Assembly (NCBI GenBank): GCA_028683835.1
Contig: JAQUHB010000009.1
Coordinates: forward strand, 21,102 to 85,101
DNA from: Sulfurimonadaceae bacterium
GTDB taxonomy: Bacteria > Campylobacterota > Campylobacteria > Campylobacterales > Sulfurimonadaceae
DNA length: 64,000 nucleotides
Direction: 5' to 3'
Shown here in pieces: positions 34,514 to 44,634 of the stretch (position 1 is the first letter of the stretch; every line of letters begins with the position of its first letter). A program made the translations under genes and the position numbers. Below the pieces are notes generated by a model that had not been told where the DNA came from, did no database searches, and was given only the letters and a program-made list of their open reading frames with translations.

Positions 34514-35164
34514 TTATATTTTTCTACTTAATGCGTCAATATTTGTACTATTTCCCAAAACGACTATTATGTCATCTTTTTCGAGCAAATTATTATTGAC
34601 AAATGATGTATGCCAAATCCCTTGATGCTTATAAGCAATAGGTTTTAATTCATGATTATTTTCAAATACCGATGAAAGAATAGAGACTCCTACCCAAAAA
34701 TCTGGCACTTTCAATTTTGCGATTTTCATGGTTATTGAAAGATCAATTGTTTCATAACTAATGTTTTCGACCATTTTCTTGACTAGCCTTTTAGCTGATT
34801 CCATTTCTGGATAGATCACTTTTGTCGCACCAAGTTTTGTAAGTATTTGTCCATGTACTGTTGTTATCGCTTTTGCTATCACCGTTTCAACACCAAGATC
34901 TTTAAGTGCCATAACCGTTAAAATACTTGCTTCTATATCTTCACCTATACTAACAACGGCAACATCCACATTTCCTATACCAGCTTCTCTGAGTGCTTTG
35001 ATATCTGTTGAATCAAGGATAACAATATCTTGAATAAACTCGTGAATCTCATGAACTTGTTCTTCATCATGATCAATACCGATCACATTTACACCCTGTT
35101 GTGCAAGCCCTTTTGCCACATGAAATCCAAAATTTCCCATACCGATAACTGCATAATTTTTCAT
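34514..35164 (-). CDS. ktrA: Potassium uptake regulatory subunit, TrkA/KtrA type
   Basis: Cytoplasmic ring-forming regulator of the membrane subunit encoded just upstream. An N-terminal RCK/TrkA-N Rossmann domain starts YAVIGMGNFGFHVAKGLAQQG with the adenosine-binding acid in VIGIDHDEE; the C-terminal TrkA-C domain follows at about 140. At 216 residues it has one RCK unit, as KtrA does, where E. coli TrkA has two. It overlaps the ktrB-like gene by 4 bases. Strain annotations may call it trkA. Confidence 0.9.
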   Translation of the reverse strand: MKNYAVIGMGNFGFHVAKGLAQQGVNVIGIDHDEEQVHEIHEFIQDIVILDSTDIKALREAGIGNVDVAVVSIGEDIEASILTVMALKDLGVETVIAKAITTVHGQILTKLGATKVIYPEMESAKRLVKKMVENISYETIDLSITMKIAKLKVPDFWVGVSILSSVFENNHELKPIAYKHQGIWHTSFVNNNLLEKDDIIVVLGNSTNIDALSRKI

Positions 35165-36483
35165 AATATAACCTTTGCTTCTGGATATTTAATACGGCTT
35201 TGAACCGCTTTTCCGATGATAATAACAGTAAATGCAAAAACGCCGATCCGTCCCATAAACATTAAAATAATAATATTTATTTTCCCCCAATTACTAAACA
35301 AGGCACTAAAGCTCAAAACTCCTCCATTACCAGTTGAAAGACCAACCGTTCCAAATGCTGAACAAGCTTCAAAAAGGGTCGGTAAAAATGGTGTGCGTTC
35401 AAACTCGCTCAGAAGGATTGTAGAAGCAACAACATAAATAGACGCTATAAAAATGATTGCATAAGCTTTAGAAATCTGATATTCTGAAATAGAACGGCGA
35501 AAGATATGAGCATGCGTATCGCCTCTAATTGTATACCAGACACCTATAAAAGCCAAAGCGACAACGGTTACTTTCATACCACCCGCTGTACCTCCCGGTG
35601 CCCCACCTATCATCATAAAGAAAGTAGAAAAAAACATATCTGAGCCTGTAAGAGTTGAAAGATCGACTGTATTGAATCCTGCAGTTCTATAGTTGACCGA
35701 AGCAAACCATGCAGCTAAGACTTTATGTTCCCATGAAAGCCCTTTAAAGGCACTGTTCCACTCTAAAGAAAGGAGTAAGAGCATCCCGACAACTATTAAG
35801 ATAGCTGTCATAAGGAGAATGATTTTTGTATTTGTAGAAAGACGTAAAATTCTTTTTTTTCTATAATAATAAAGCTCAGTAATAACCATATACCCGATTC
35901 CACCGAGTATAATCAATATAGGAATCATTATATTGATAACCAAGTCCGTTTTATAGTGCATCAAGTTATCACTGAAAAGGGAAAATCCGGCATTGTTAAA
36001 TGCAGAGATGGCATGAAAAGTCCCAAACCATATTGCTTTTAAAAAAGACATATCCATCCAAAAACGAAGTGTAAGAACGACTATACCAATAAGTTCTATT
36101 AAAAATATACTTGCAAAGACCACTTTCAAAAATCTTACAAGTCCATCCATTCCAGGATAGTTTAAAGATTCTTTGAGGATCAAGCGATCGCGATGTCCCA
36201 GTTTTTGACGACGCATAACGGCTAAAAATGTCACTGCCGTCATATATCCAAGACCACCTATTTGGATAAGAACCAAGATAACCATCTGTCCAAACATTGT
36301 AAAATCCACAGGCGTGTCTTTGACGATCAAACCCGTTACGCAAACTGCAGATGTAGAAGTAAAAAGTGCATCTATAAGACTAAGGTGTCCATGATGAGAA
36401 AACGGCATAAGTAAAAGAAAGGCTCCAAAAACAATGAGTCCAACAAAGCTATAGACGATAACACGTATCTCAGAAGTATGCAA
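35161..36483 (-). CDS. ktrB: Potassium uptake membrane subunit, TrkH/KtrB type
   Basis: Inner-membrane K+ (or Na+/K+) translocating subunit, 440 residues with eight main helices in four M1-P-M2 units. Pore-loop strings are STSAVCVTGLIV, AFNNAGFSLF, NYRTAGFNTVDL and AFGTVGLSTGNGG, each with the selectivity glycine. The length and the short N-terminus fit KtrB better than TrkH. The track start is TTG at 36483 with AGGA upstream. The gating subunit follows with a 4-base overlap. Confidence 0.9.
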   Translation of the reverse strand: MHTSEIRVIVYSFVGLIVFGAFLLLMPFSHHGHLSLIDALFTSTSAVCVTGLIVKDTPVDFTMFGQMVILVLIQIGGLGYMTAVTFLAVMRRQKLGHRDRLILKESLNYPGMDGLVRFLKVVFASIFLIELIGIVVLTLRFWMDMSFLKAIWFGTFHAISAFNNAGFSLFSDNLMHYKTDLVINIMIPILIILGGIGYMVITELYYYRKKRILRLSTNTKIILLMTAILIVVGMLLLLSLEWNSAFKGLSWEHKVLAAWFASVNYRTAGFNTVDLSTLTGSDMFFSTFFMMIGGAPGGTAGGMKVTVVALAFIGVWYTIRGDTHAHIFRRSISEYQISKAYAIIFIASIYVVASTILLSEFERTPFLPTLFEACSAFGTVGLSTGNGGVLSFSALFSNWGKINIIILMFMGRIGVFAFTVIIIGKAVQSRIKYPEAKVIL

Positions 36484-36547
36484 AAACAGTCCTGCAAATC
36501 AAATATTTATTTCGCGAGATTGTACTCTCAATTTCATAAATAAAATA

Positions 36548-37045
36548 TTATTGCTTTATATATGTTGGGATGAGCTCTTTAATACGCTGATATATCTTCT
36601 CAAAATCGGTCGAATAAACGCGTGTATTTGCGATGGAAGTGATAAAGTTTGTATCTTTATGCCAACGTGGAACGATATGAAGATGAATATGTTCGGCAAT
36701 GCCAGCACCTCCACTTTCACCAAGATTCATCCCGATATTAACACCATGCGCTTTAAAACCCTCTTTTAAAAGACGTACCGATTTTTGTGCCAGATCACTT
36801 ACATGCAACCAAGTTTCGCTTGGCAACTCTTCAAGTTTATCTGTATGAAGATGTGGAATAATCATAAAATGCCCCGGAGTATATGGGTACTTGTTCATAA
36901 CGATAAAACAGTATTCATCACGATAAAGTACATGCAAAGAACTATCATCATGCTCATGAGAACTGATATGACAAAACACACAACCCTCGACATGATTGCC
37001 GCTTACATATTCGCTACGCCAAGGCGCATATAAAATATCTTTCAA
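36548..37045 (-). CDS. HIT-family nucleotide hydrolase/transferase
   Basis: Histidine-triad protein: HIHLHIVPRWHKD (about 122) carries the HxHxH triad. The N-terminal CVFCHISSHEHD has a CxxC that, with a His, often binds zinc in the Fhit/Ap4A phosphorylase-like branch. 165 residues. It acts on dinucleoside polyphosphates or AMP-linked compounds; the substrate cannot be read from sequence. It lies 15 bases after the TRAP large permease gene. Confidence 0.9.
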   Translation of the reverse strand: MKDILYAPWRSEYVSGNHVEGCVFCHISSHEHDDSSLHVLYRDEYCFIVMNKYPYTPGHFMIIPHLHTDKLEELPSETWLHVSDLAQKSVRLLKEGFKAHGVNIGMNLGESGGAGIAEHIHLHIVPRWHKDTNFITSIANTRVYSTDFEKIYQRIKELIPTYIKQ

Positions 37046-37060
37046 AAAAACTCCTTTTAT

Positions 37061-38341
37061 CTATAAAAATGCAAACACAAGCTCTGGAAAAAGAACTGCA
37101 ATACCAAGTGCTGTAAGTTGAAGCAAGATAAATGGGATAATCCCTTTATATATCTGCAAAGTCGTTATCTGATCTGTCGCACCTTTTAAAAAGAAAAGTG
37201 CAAGACCAAACGGCGGTGTCAAAAAAGAGGCTTGAAGATTAAGTGCTATTAGCACTGCAAACCAAACGGGGTCTATCCCAAATGCATGCATGACAGGTAC
37301 TAAAATCGGCACGATGATAAATGAAATCTCTATAAAATCTATAAAGAAACCAAGTACAAATATAGCCAACATCGAAACGCCGATAAACACCCAGACATTG
37401 CCGATATCATTACTAAAAAAGTCAAGTATCAACTCAGTTCCGCCAAGTTCGTTAAAAACAAGACTAAAAGCGGTCGCACCAAAGAGGATCATAAATATCA
37501 TCCCTGTGAGTTTGACCGTTTCTAATGAAGCGTATTTGACCATCTGCATATTGAATGTCTTATTTACCAGACTTAGTAAAAGTGCGCCGATAACTCCAAA
37601 AGCCGCCGATTCTGTCGGAGATGCTATCCCCATGAAGATAGAACCAAGAACGCTCACCATCAAAAGAAGCGGAGGAAACATTGAAAGCAGTATCTCTATG
37701 AACGAGATCTCCTCTTCTACTTCATAAGCGGGTGCGAGTTGGGGTTTGAGATAAGCGATAACTAAAATATAGATGATATAAAGCCCGACAAGAACAAGAC
37801 CGGGAAGGATGGCAGCTTTAAAAAGATCGCCGACACTTACACTCATTACATCACCTAAGATGATAAGGATGATAGATGGAGGGATAATCTGTCCAAGCGT
37901 TCCGCTTGCTGCAACTGTTCCGGCTGTAAGACTTTTATCATATCCTGCTTTGAGCATCAAAGGAAGTGCGATGACGCTCATCATAACCACTGAAGCACTG
38001 ACAATGCCCGTAGAAGCTGCAAGCATCATCCCCACAAGCACGACACTCACACCAAGACCCCCGCGCACTCCACGAAAGAGCATACTCATAGAACTGAGCA
38101 GTTTTTCCGCCATCATCGATTTTTCTAAAACTAATCCCATAGCGATAAAAAGCGGAACTGCCATAAGTGTAGTATTGTCCATGATCCCATAAATACGAAA
38201 TGGAAGAATGTTGAAAACATCAAAGCCAATTTCAGGGATAAACGCTGCAAAGATAAGCGAAACTGTCCCAAAAACAAAAGCGACAGGAATACCGATAAGA
38301 AGTAAAATAAGTACGACCGCAAACATCAAAAGAGCTATCAT
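37061..38341 (-). CDS. dctM: TRAP transporter large permease
   Basis: Membrane subunit of a tripartite ATP-independent periplasmic transporter, 426 residues with about twelve helices. GTLGQIIPPSIILIILGDV (about 150) and the C-terminal LNLQASFLTPPFGLALFFLKG are typical DctM strings. Overlaps the small permease by 4 bases. No periplasmic binding protein (DctP) gene lies next to it, so the substrate is unknown; TRAP systems usually carry organic acids. Confidence 0.92.
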   Translation of the reverse strand: MIALLMFAVVLILLLIGIPVAFVFGTVSLIFAAFIPEIGFDVFNILPFRIYGIMDNTTLMAVPLFIAMGLVLEKSMMAEKLLSSMSMLFRGVRGGLGVSVVLVGMMLAASTGIVSASVVMMSVIALPLMLKAGYDKSLTAGTVAASGTLGQIIPPSIILIILGDVMSVSVGDLFKAAILPGLVLVGLYIIYILVIAYLKPQLAPAYEVEEEISFIEILLSMFPPLLLMVSVLGSIFMGIASPTESAAFGVIGALLLSLVNKTFNMQMVKYASLETVKLTGMIFMILFGATAFSLVFNELGGTELILDFFSNDIGNVWVFIGVSMLAIFVLGFFIDFIEISFIIVPILVPVMHAFGIDPVWFAVLIALNLQASFLTPPFGLALFFLKGATDQITTLQIYKGIIPFILLQLTALGIAVLFPELVFAFL

Positions 38342-38823
38342 TTTGACAATTCTTCTTTACATGTAAGTACCTCTTTAATGGCTTGCATAATTAAAAATAT
38401 GAAACCAAGCGGCATCAAAGCCTTCACCAAAAAGCGATACGGTAAGCCTCCAGGATCAGAAGAGTTCTCCATCTGTATGAAGCTCAGTTGCGCAAAATGG
38501 ATCCCTTCGTAAACAATAAGAAATGAAAAAGGAATAATAAAAAAGAGTGCGCTAAGAAGGTTGATGATCGACTTTGTTTTGTGGGAGTAAGAGTTGTAAA
38601 AAATATCGACTCTTACATGTGCGCTTTTTTGTAAAGTGTAAGCGATGGAAAAAAGCATCACAATATCAAAAAGATGCCATTCAAGCTCTTGAAGCGCAGT
38701 CGAACCCTCTGAGAAAAGATAACGTGTAAGAGTATCATACAAAATCAAAAGCACTAAAAGAGAAAGTACAAGAGCAGAAAAATAGCCGATGTAAAGGGTG
38801 AACTTGTCTATCTTTTTTTTCAT
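38338..38823 (-). CDS. dctQ: TRAP transporter small permease
   Basis: Four-helix membrane subunit of the TRAP system, 161 residues. YDTLTRYLFSEGSTALQELEWHLFD is the conserved DctQ loop after helix 1. It starts 9 bases after the murF stop and overlaps dctM by 4. Its last residues are encoded over a TTACATGTAA copy (LTCKEELSK). Confidence 0.9.
   Translation of the reverse strand: MKKKIDKFTLYIGYFSALVLSLLVLLILYDTLTRYLFSEGSTALQELEWHLFDIVMLFSIAYTLQKSAHVRVDIFYNSYSHKTKSIINLLSALFFIIPFSFLIVYEGIHFAQLSFIQMENSSDPGGLPYRFLVKALMPLGFIFLIMQAIKEVLTCKEELSK
38357..38366. repeat. TTACATGTAA palindrome, copy 11
   Basis: Near the 3' end of dctQ, read as Thr-Cys-Lys. It is the first perfect copy after an 11-kb stretch (27.4-38.4 kb) without any. 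Confidence 0.85.
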
Positions 38824-38832
38824 AACTCTCTT

Positions 38833-40296
38833 TTAGATAAAGTTTGGAGCATCATTTGCAAAAAGGATAATATCCCCTGCTCTTGTTTGTTCACCTAAAA
38901 CCTCTGTCAATTTTGTTTTATCTTTTAAAATAATTTTATTTGCAACAGTCAGATTTTTATCAAAAAGTTCGGAGTTTAGTGCACTTGTGACAATAGCGAT
39001 ATCAAACACTTTGTTGACCGCTTCTATAAACTGTAAGTTCAACTCATCACTGCTCTCAACTAAACCTGGAGTTATGATCACTTTTCTGCCACTATGAAGT
39101 GAACATAGACGAACACCTTCAAGCATTCCATCGATATTTCCGTTATAGCCATCATCCAAAATGATCTTGCCACCCGCATCCATACGCTGTAATCTATGCT
39201 CGACAGGTTTGAGATTTGCGACTGCTTGAGTAATCTCTTCATCTGAGAGACCAAGATGTTTCGCAACCAAAACAGCCGCTTCGATATTCATAGTCTGAAA
39301 CTCACCCAAGATGACAGTATGAAGTTTTAGCTCTTCATTTTGGCTACCATGCGAAGCACCTTGTGGGTGCAAGGTAAATGAAGTTCCCTCGAGATTTGCT
39401 TCTATATCTTTGATATTATCTCCAAAAAATATCACTTTATCATGCGGTTCATCTGTCACAGATGTATGGATAAACGCTTTTTGTAAGCGTGGAGATTTCA
39501 TGATCTGAAGCTTAGTAGCGATGATATTTTGTAAATTTTTAAAATACTCTAAATGTTGTAATCCCACTTTCCCGACTACCACAGTTTGAGGCTCTAAAAA
39601 CTCAGTGATGATGCGGATATCATCCATCTCTCTTGCTCCTGCTTCACAAACATACACCTCAGTATCTGCGGGTAATGATTCGTTGACATCTCTTATGATC
39701 CCGCCGATAGTATTAACACTTCTTGGAGTTGCGTAGACTTTATATTTTGTTGCCAAAATATTTGCTACAAAATTTTTGATACTTGTTTTACCGTAACTTC
39801 CAGTGATACATACGATTTGAAGATTAGCCATTGACTGAAGATGTTTTTTTGCCTCTTGTTTGTAAGTTGCAAAAAGAAATTTTTCTATCAGAGTAGAACC
39901 GATATAAGCCACTACTAAAGGTATAAGGACGCCATAAACTTCGCATCCTTGTTTCATCAAACAAAGTACATCACTAAAAAGAGTCAATGAAACTAAAAGA
40001 ATCAAAAATCTCTTAACTCTCCATGTAAGTACAAGTTTTTTGTCTAAAGCTCTATGCCAAAGAATCAAAGATGGAAGAAAAATCAGAAAAAAGATGATTA
40101 CAAAGTAGTTTCCAGCAATATAATAAGCAACAAAAGGAGCGATAAAATAAACCAAATGCCACCACTGTTTATGATGATTTAGAACAACACGCTGGATCTT
40201 ATAGTCGTACCATTGAAGATTTGTGATGAGATACCAGCCGAGTGTTGTGACGAAAAGTACGTTTGTAACAAAAAGAGTTAATGCCTGATAATCCAA
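38833..40296 (-). CDS. murF: UDP-N-acetylmuramoyl-tripeptide--D-alanyl-D-alanine ligase
   Basis: Adds D-Ala-D-Ala to UDP-MurNAc-tripeptide in the cytoplasm. The P-loop is CITGSYGKTSIKNFVA (about 160), followed by the Mur ligase central domain (YVCEAGAREMDDI, VGKVGLQHLEYF) and the C-terminal domain with ILDDGYNGNIDGMLEGVRL. The first 145 residues hold several hydrophobic helices instead of the usual soluble N-terminal domain, which I recall also in Campylobacter MurF. 487 residues. It belongs with ddl, which makes its D-Ala-D-Ala substrate, two genes upstream. Confidence 0.92.
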   Translation of the reverse strand: MDYQALTLFVTNVLFVTTLGWYLITNLQWYDYKIQRVVLNHHKQWWHLVYFIAPFVAYYIAGNYFVIIFFLIFLPSLILWHRALDKKLVLTWRVKRFLILLVSLTLFSDVLCLMKQGCEVYGVLIPLVVAYIGSTLIEKFLFATYKQEAKKHLQSMANLQIVCITGSYGKTSIKNFVANILATKYKVYATPRSVNTIGGIIRDVNESLPADTEVYVCEAGAREMDDIRIITEFLEPQTVVVGKVGLQHLEYFKNLQNIIATKLQIMKSPRLQKAFIHTSVTDEPHDKVIFFGDNIKDIEANLEGTSFTLHPQGASHGSQNEELKLHTVILGEFQTMNIEAAVLVAKHLGLSDEEITQAVANLKPVEHRLQRMDAGGKIILDDGYNGNIDGMLEGVRLCSLHSGRKVIITPGLVESSDELNLQFIEAVNKVFDIAIVTSALNSELFDKNLTVANKIILKDKTKLTEVLGEQTRAGDIILFANDAPNFI

Positions 40297-40297
40297 A

Positions 40298-41032
40298 TTA
40301 GTGCTCCAGTTTTTTCAAGAATGTTTCTTCGATAAGTTGTGAGATAGCTTTTGAGTACTTCATAAAGAAATAGTGATCTCCATCATATGCTACAAACTTT
40401 GAGCCTTGCATCAGGGTAGCTATCTTTTCTCCGCTAGAAAGAGGTGTTGCTGTGTCATTTTTACCCCAACAGATAAGGGCTTTGGATTTAGAATCTGCAA
40501 ACTGTTGGCTAAAATCTTCATTGATAACGCCTTTAAATGTTTCGTACATATAAGTGTTAAGCGTCTTAGCATCTTCTGCGACAAAAAACTTTCTTACATT
40601 GGCAAATCCAAATTTTTTAAGTGCTTTAAAGAGAGCTATTTTTACTTTTACTTTGAAAGATTTTTGTGTATAGATACCCGCACTTGAAAGAAGAACAAGG
40701 ATTTCTGGCTCTAACAAAAGTGCTACTTTTCCGCCAAAAGAGTGACCGACGATAATGTTTTTACTCGCATTGATATGGATCATCAAAAGTTCAATCAAAC
40801 GCGCATAATCAGCCGTCGTTAAAGTGGCGTTACATGTAGAGTTTCCAAATCCGGGAAGGTCGATGTAGATATGGCGAAACTTCTCCATATATGGAGCAAA
40901 GCTCTGCTTCATGAGATTTTTATTTGAGCCCCAGCCATGCAAGATTATAATATCTATCTTTGCCTCTGGATTTACGATCTCATAGCTAATATCAAAAGTG
41001 TGTCTATTATACTGAATAGATTTAACTGCCAC
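40298..41032 (-). CDS. Alpha/beta hydrolase
   Basis: Cytoplasmic alpha/beta-hydrolase of 244 residues. IDIIILHGWGSNKN gives the oxyanion strand, IIVGHSFGGKVALL the nucleophile elbow (Ser at about 96), and GDHYFFMK the likely catalytic His; an acid is expected near WGKNDTATP. The substrate is unknown. It is packed between ddl (ends abut) and murF (1 base), a position conserved in Campylobacter as I recall, so a link to cell-wall precursors is possible but unproven. Confidence 0.88.
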   Translation of the reverse strand: MAVKSIQYNRHTFDISYEIVNPEAKIDIIILHGWGSNKNLMKQSFAPYMEKFRHIYIDLPGFGNSTCNATLTTADYARLIELLMIHINASKNIIVGHSFGGKVALLLEPEILVLLSSAGIYTQKSFKVKVKIALFKALKKFGFANVRKFFVAEDAKTLNTYMYETFKGVINEDFSQQFADSKSKALICWGKNDTATPLSSGEKIATLMQGSKFVAYDGDHYFFMKYSKAISQLIEETFLKKLEH

Positions 41033-42070
41033 TTACTTGCCCTTAGCACTTGAAATAGAGTGGATATATTGGTAATCTACGCTTGCTCTTTTTCTTTCTG
41101 GCAAAGATTTCAAAAGCTCACTGATTGTTTTTGAAAAATCAGCAAAGAGGTAGTTTGCCATCGATCCTGGAATCGGGTTGATCTCGTTAAGATACACTTC
41201 GCCTTCAACAACAAAGAAATCACAACGGATAAGCGCACCCTCAAAAAGATTTGTATAGATTTTTCTAAATGTGTCTTGAAGATCGGTTACGAGCTTATCA
41301 CCTATCTCTGCACTTGAAACAGTTGCAGAACGTGAGAAATCCATATATTTTTTCTCAAAATCCAAAAACTCATTTTTTTGAGGCTCTTCGACGATAGAAA
41401 AATTGAGCTTGCCATCTAGCATACAACCAGCTAAGTTATACTCTTTAACACCATTGATAAAAGGTTCTATTAAAACATTTTCATCAAACTCAAAAGCCAC
41501 GTCAAGTGCATAATCAAGCTCACTTTCACTTTTTACGATACTCACCCCAATACTGCTTCCAAGACGTGCAGGTTTAATAATCACAGGATATTCTAAACCT
41601 ATCTTTCTTTCGTCGTTTTTGTTCATAGTTTCATACGCAACACTCTTTACATGTAGAGCATCACAGAGATATTTTGTATAACGTTTATCAAAGCTGAAAA
41701 CACAAGCATCGGTACGAGGCCCAATAAAAGGAATATGGTAAAAGTCTAATAGTGAAGCGATGATACCGTCTTCGCCATCAGCGCCGTGAATAAGATTTAA
41801 AACGGTCGTGCCGACCACTTCACTTGAAAAAAGTGATTTCTTTTCAAATCCACCTCTCATGAGAGAGAGTTTTGGCATCTTTTTATGTTCACCTTTTGAG
41901 AAAGTGACGGCTTTCATCTTTGAAGCATCGATCTGATAAAAAGTATGGTCTTGGTCACAAAAAATAAACTCTAGTTTAAATCCGCGTAGTTTCTCTTTGA
42001 CCGTAATTGCACTGACGATACTGATCTCATGTTCAAAACTTGCTCCGCCAAATAATATTGCTAATTTCAC
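41033..42070 (-). CDS. ddl: D-alanine--D-alanine ligase
   Basis: ATP-grasp ligase that makes the D-Ala-D-Ala dipeptide for MurF. It begins MKLAILFGGASFEHEISIVSA, with LNLIHGADGEDGIIASLLD, IIKPARLGSSIGVSIV for ATP binding and YLNEINPIPGSM for Mg and substrate at the C-terminus. 345 residues. The ATP-grasp phosphate contacts appear intact. It lies 9 bases after ruvA and abuts the hydrolase gene. Confidence 0.94.
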   Translation of the reverse strand: MKLAILFGGASFEHEISIVSAITVKEKLRGFKLEFIFCDQDHTFYQIDASKMKAVTFSKGEHKKMPKLSLMRGGFEKKSLFSSEVVGTTVLNLIHGADGEDGIIASLLDFYHIPFIGPRTDACVFSFDKRYTKYLCDALHVKSVAYETMNKNDERKIGLEYPVIIKPARLGSSIGVSIVKSESELDYALDVAFEFDENVLIEPFINGVKEYNLAGCMLDGKLNFSIVEEPQKNEFLDFEKKYMDFSRSATVSSAEIGDKLVTDLQDTFRKIYTNLFEGALIRCDFFVVEGEVYLNEINPIPGSMANYLFADFSKTISELLKSLPERKRASVDYQYIHSISSAKGK

Positions 42071-42079
42071 TTTATTCCT

Positions 42080-42646
42080 TTATATTTTTTGTAATTTTTT
42101 TAATGCTTCTCGCACAAGAGGTGCGGTCTCTTCACTCGTACAACTACTTAACACTTTTAATATCTGATCTTTTTTAAATCCTAGACTCTCGAGTGCCAAT
42201 GTCGCATCATTTATGGCAGTCGAATCCGCGGCAGAATCATTTGAGATCAGAATTGTATCAAAACCGCTGAGTTCTACCAAGATACGCCCTGCATTTTTTG
42301 GACCGATCCCCGGAACTTTTTTTAGTCCGTTGATATCGCCGTTGTTGATAATGGCTGCAAAAGCTGATGGTGTAAATGTCGAACAAATAGCCATAGCAAC
42401 TTTTGGCCCTACTCCGTTGATTTTAATAAGACGCTCAAAAAGCACTTTTTCAGATTTTTCCATGAAGCCATACAAAAGCTGGGCATCTTCACGAATGATA
42501 TGGGAAGTAAAAAGTTTAATCCTCTCTTTTTGCAACGCCGAGTAGCTCTGCAAAGAGATAAACACTTCATAAACAATGCCGTTTACGTTTACATGTACAA
42601 CACTTGGATCTTTATATTCGATAACGCCCTCAACTCCGACTATCAT
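42080..42646 (-). CDS. ruvA: Holliday junction branch migration protein RuvA
   Basis: DNA-binding subunit of RuvAB, a tetramer that holds Holliday junctions open. The N-terminal OB domain (about 1-62) is followed by two helix-hairpin-helix motifs, [15 protein letters not shown] and [19 protein letters not shown], then a linker and the short RuvB-binding domain III (about 140-188). 188 residues. It overlaps the fapA-like gene by 4 bases. A TTACATGTAC near-copy lies near its 5' end (VHVNVN). Confidence 0.94.
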   Translation of the reverse strand: MIVGVEGVIEYKDPSVVHVNVNGIVYEVFISLQSYSALQKERIKLFTSHIIREDAQLLYGFMEKSEKVLFERLIKINGVGPKVAMAICSTFTPSAFAAIINNGDINGLKKVPGIGPKNAGRILVELSGFDTILISNDSAADSTAINDATLALESLGFKKDQILKVLSSCTSEETAPLVREALKKLQKI

Positions 42647-44547
42647 TCTTTTACCGCTTTTATCAGGTACTCATCATCTTCTGTTTTTATAAGAGCAAAA
42701 ATTTTATCCAATGAGCCCTCACGAGGAGAATAGACAACATCCATCGGTGGATTTATAAGCTTAAAACGTATCTCATTATAGCCGACCCATTTGTCTCTAT
42801 TTATCACTCTTGCATTATAGATGTCTTCTTGTAGTGTAATAATAGCTATATTGATTTTATCTTTATAGTCTTTTTTTTCAATCTCTTCAGCAATAAGATC
42901 AGTTAGGTTTTGTTGCAATTTTTGATACTGCTGAAACGATTTTACGAAAGCAGCAGGCATTGCAATATTATTTTTTTTATAATGTATAAGCTTCTTTTTC
43001 ACTTCTATAAAACTGCTTTCATTGTTTTTAAGAACCATCTTATACTTTTCTATCTCTTTTTTCAAAAATCTCAGTCTTTCATCCAGTACTGCGATCTCCT
43101 GCTCTTTATCATCAACATTTTCATTCATCGATTCAATTGCAAGAGGATCGATAATAAACTTGTTTTCACTGCCCTGCATCTTTTTAATCTCTATGAGATG
43201 GTTGGCAGTTATGTTGACATGAGAACCCAAAAGATCGATAGTCACATCTTTTGCCTTAACATTTCCACCGATTGCTTGAGCTATATTTACAACATTTGCG
43301 ACAACACTTCCTTGTTCAAGCCTTGTGATATGCACATTTATTCCTCGTGCCTCACCTTTATGGATATTGATGGAAAGTTCATCTGCTTCAATGTAAGAGG
43401 TTTTATGTGTTTGCCCATCGACATTCGCTTTTTTAGCATGAACTCTGGCATGAGAACCTACATTGCCATCAATATCGATCTCGCTTACTTCCACATCCAT
43501 ACCCGTACCAACGGCGTCTTTAAAGATATCATTCTCTTTAACTTTTAAAGTTACGTCCGCATCAAACTTTGTCTCTATAGAGCCTGTTGCTTTAAAACTT
43601 ATTTCTTCAAGATCAAGTTCATCGCGGATATCATAAGTATCATTTTCAAAAACAATATAGCCATTTTCTATCGCTTTATACAATACACTCTCTGGAGTAT
43701 CGATTACAGCTATTTTCTCACTTACTTTAAAAGTTGGTTCATTTGTCGTAACAGGTTCCTTCGCTGCAAGAAATTCACCTCTGCAGTTACGTCCAGAACT
43801 CCCTTTTTTTGGTTTAATATATTCTATAAGCAATTCATCTTTTACAACACTTATGACATAATTTCTTTTTGAATAATCAATTTTTTTTGCATCTTCTTTC
43901 TCACCTCTTTCTTTAAAGTGCAGTATGATTTCATCATTAATGGTCGGTTCAGGTTCCACGCCCTCTGCAACGATGAGAACTTCATTTTTTTCAAACTTGA
44001 GTCCCTTGTTTACGATCATACTAGCGTTAAGTTTTGACGCAACATCACCTAGCATCTCATCAAAAAGTCCGACCAAAAGATTTGCACGGATCTTTTTTTT
44101 GTTCACAAGTTCTAAAAAATCTTCGGTAAAAGTTTCAACAAATGGTGCGCTCGAGCCCTGCTTAATCGTTAGAAAAACTTTGCACATTGTTGCATTTACA
44201 CCTACAGAAAATGCCAATTTATCGTATGCAGGTCTTGGCTTTTTTGTAAAAACCTCTATCTCATAAGTTTGTTTAATTTCAAAATCAGGATTCAGTAGCA
44301 GATCGTCATGACTAAGCTCTTTTAATTTGGTTGATGTGATCTCATTAAACAACTCATTATTCGAAGAAGATTTTTTACGGGTTAATGTCTGCATCTCTAA
44401 AATATTAAAATCTAAAGTTGCAAGATCAACTCTGTTAGAAGATGCAATATTGGTAAGTTCTTTTGTAACATTATCCGTTTTAACCACAATGGGACGGATA
44501 GTTTTTTGCTTAGTATCATTCTCGTTATTAGAACCAAAAAATGCCAT
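42643..44547 (-). CDS. FapA-type (DUF342) protein
   Basis: A 634-residue cytoplasmic protein with the DUF342/FapA core. A FapA N-terminal region includes [18 protein letters not shown] and [13 protein letters not shown], then a right-handed beta-helix-like stretch (about 310-460, with [18 protein letters not shown] and [22 protein letters not shown]), and a coiled coil (about 480-580). Homologues are often called flagellar assembly protein A, with a proposed role in FlhF placement or polar organisation. The gene order fapA-ruvA-ddl is, from memory, conserved in C. jejuni (Cj0800c). Confidence 0.85.
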   Translation of the reverse strand: MAFFGSNNENDTKQKTIRPIVVKTDNVTKELTNIASSNRVDLATLDFNILEMQTLTRKKSSSNNELFNEITSTKLKELSHDDLLLNPDFEIKQTYEIEVFTKKPRPAYDKLAFSVGVNATMCKVFLTIKQGSSAPFVETFTEDFLELVNKKKIRANLLVGLFDEMLGDVASKLNASMIVNKGLKFEKNEVLIVAEGVEPEPTINDEIILHFKERGEKEDAKKIDYSKRNYVISVVKDELLIEYIKPKKGSSGRNCRGEFLAAKEPVTTNEPTFKVSEKIAVIDTPESVLYKAIENGYIVFENDTYDIRDELDLEEISFKATGSIETKFDADVTLKVKENDIFKDAVGTGMDVEVSEIDIDGNVGSHARVHAKKANVDGQTHKTSYIEADELSINIHKGEARGINVHITRLEQGSVVANVVNIAQAIGGNVKAKDVTIDLLGSHVNITANHLIEIKKMQGSENKFIIDPLAIESMNENVDDKEQEIAVLDERLRFLKKEIEKYKMVLKNNESSFIEVKKKLIHYKKNNIAMPAAFVKSFQQYQKLQQNLTDLIAEEIEKKDYKDKINIAIITLQEDIYNARVINRDKWVGYNEIRFKLINPPMDVVYSPREGSLDKIFALIKTEDDEYLIKAVKE

Positions 44548-44634
44548 GATCTTCTCTCTTTGTATTTAAGGAGTTCTATTTTAGTATCATCTTTGTTAAA
44601 CTATTGTAAAATTCACAAAAAATTAAAGAATACT

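Noticed and set aside
44506-44634. Extra 43 N-terminal residues of murJ in the ORF track
   Set aside because: They overlap the divergent fapA-like gene; MFKAIFTNGFGILFSRVLGF is the family start.
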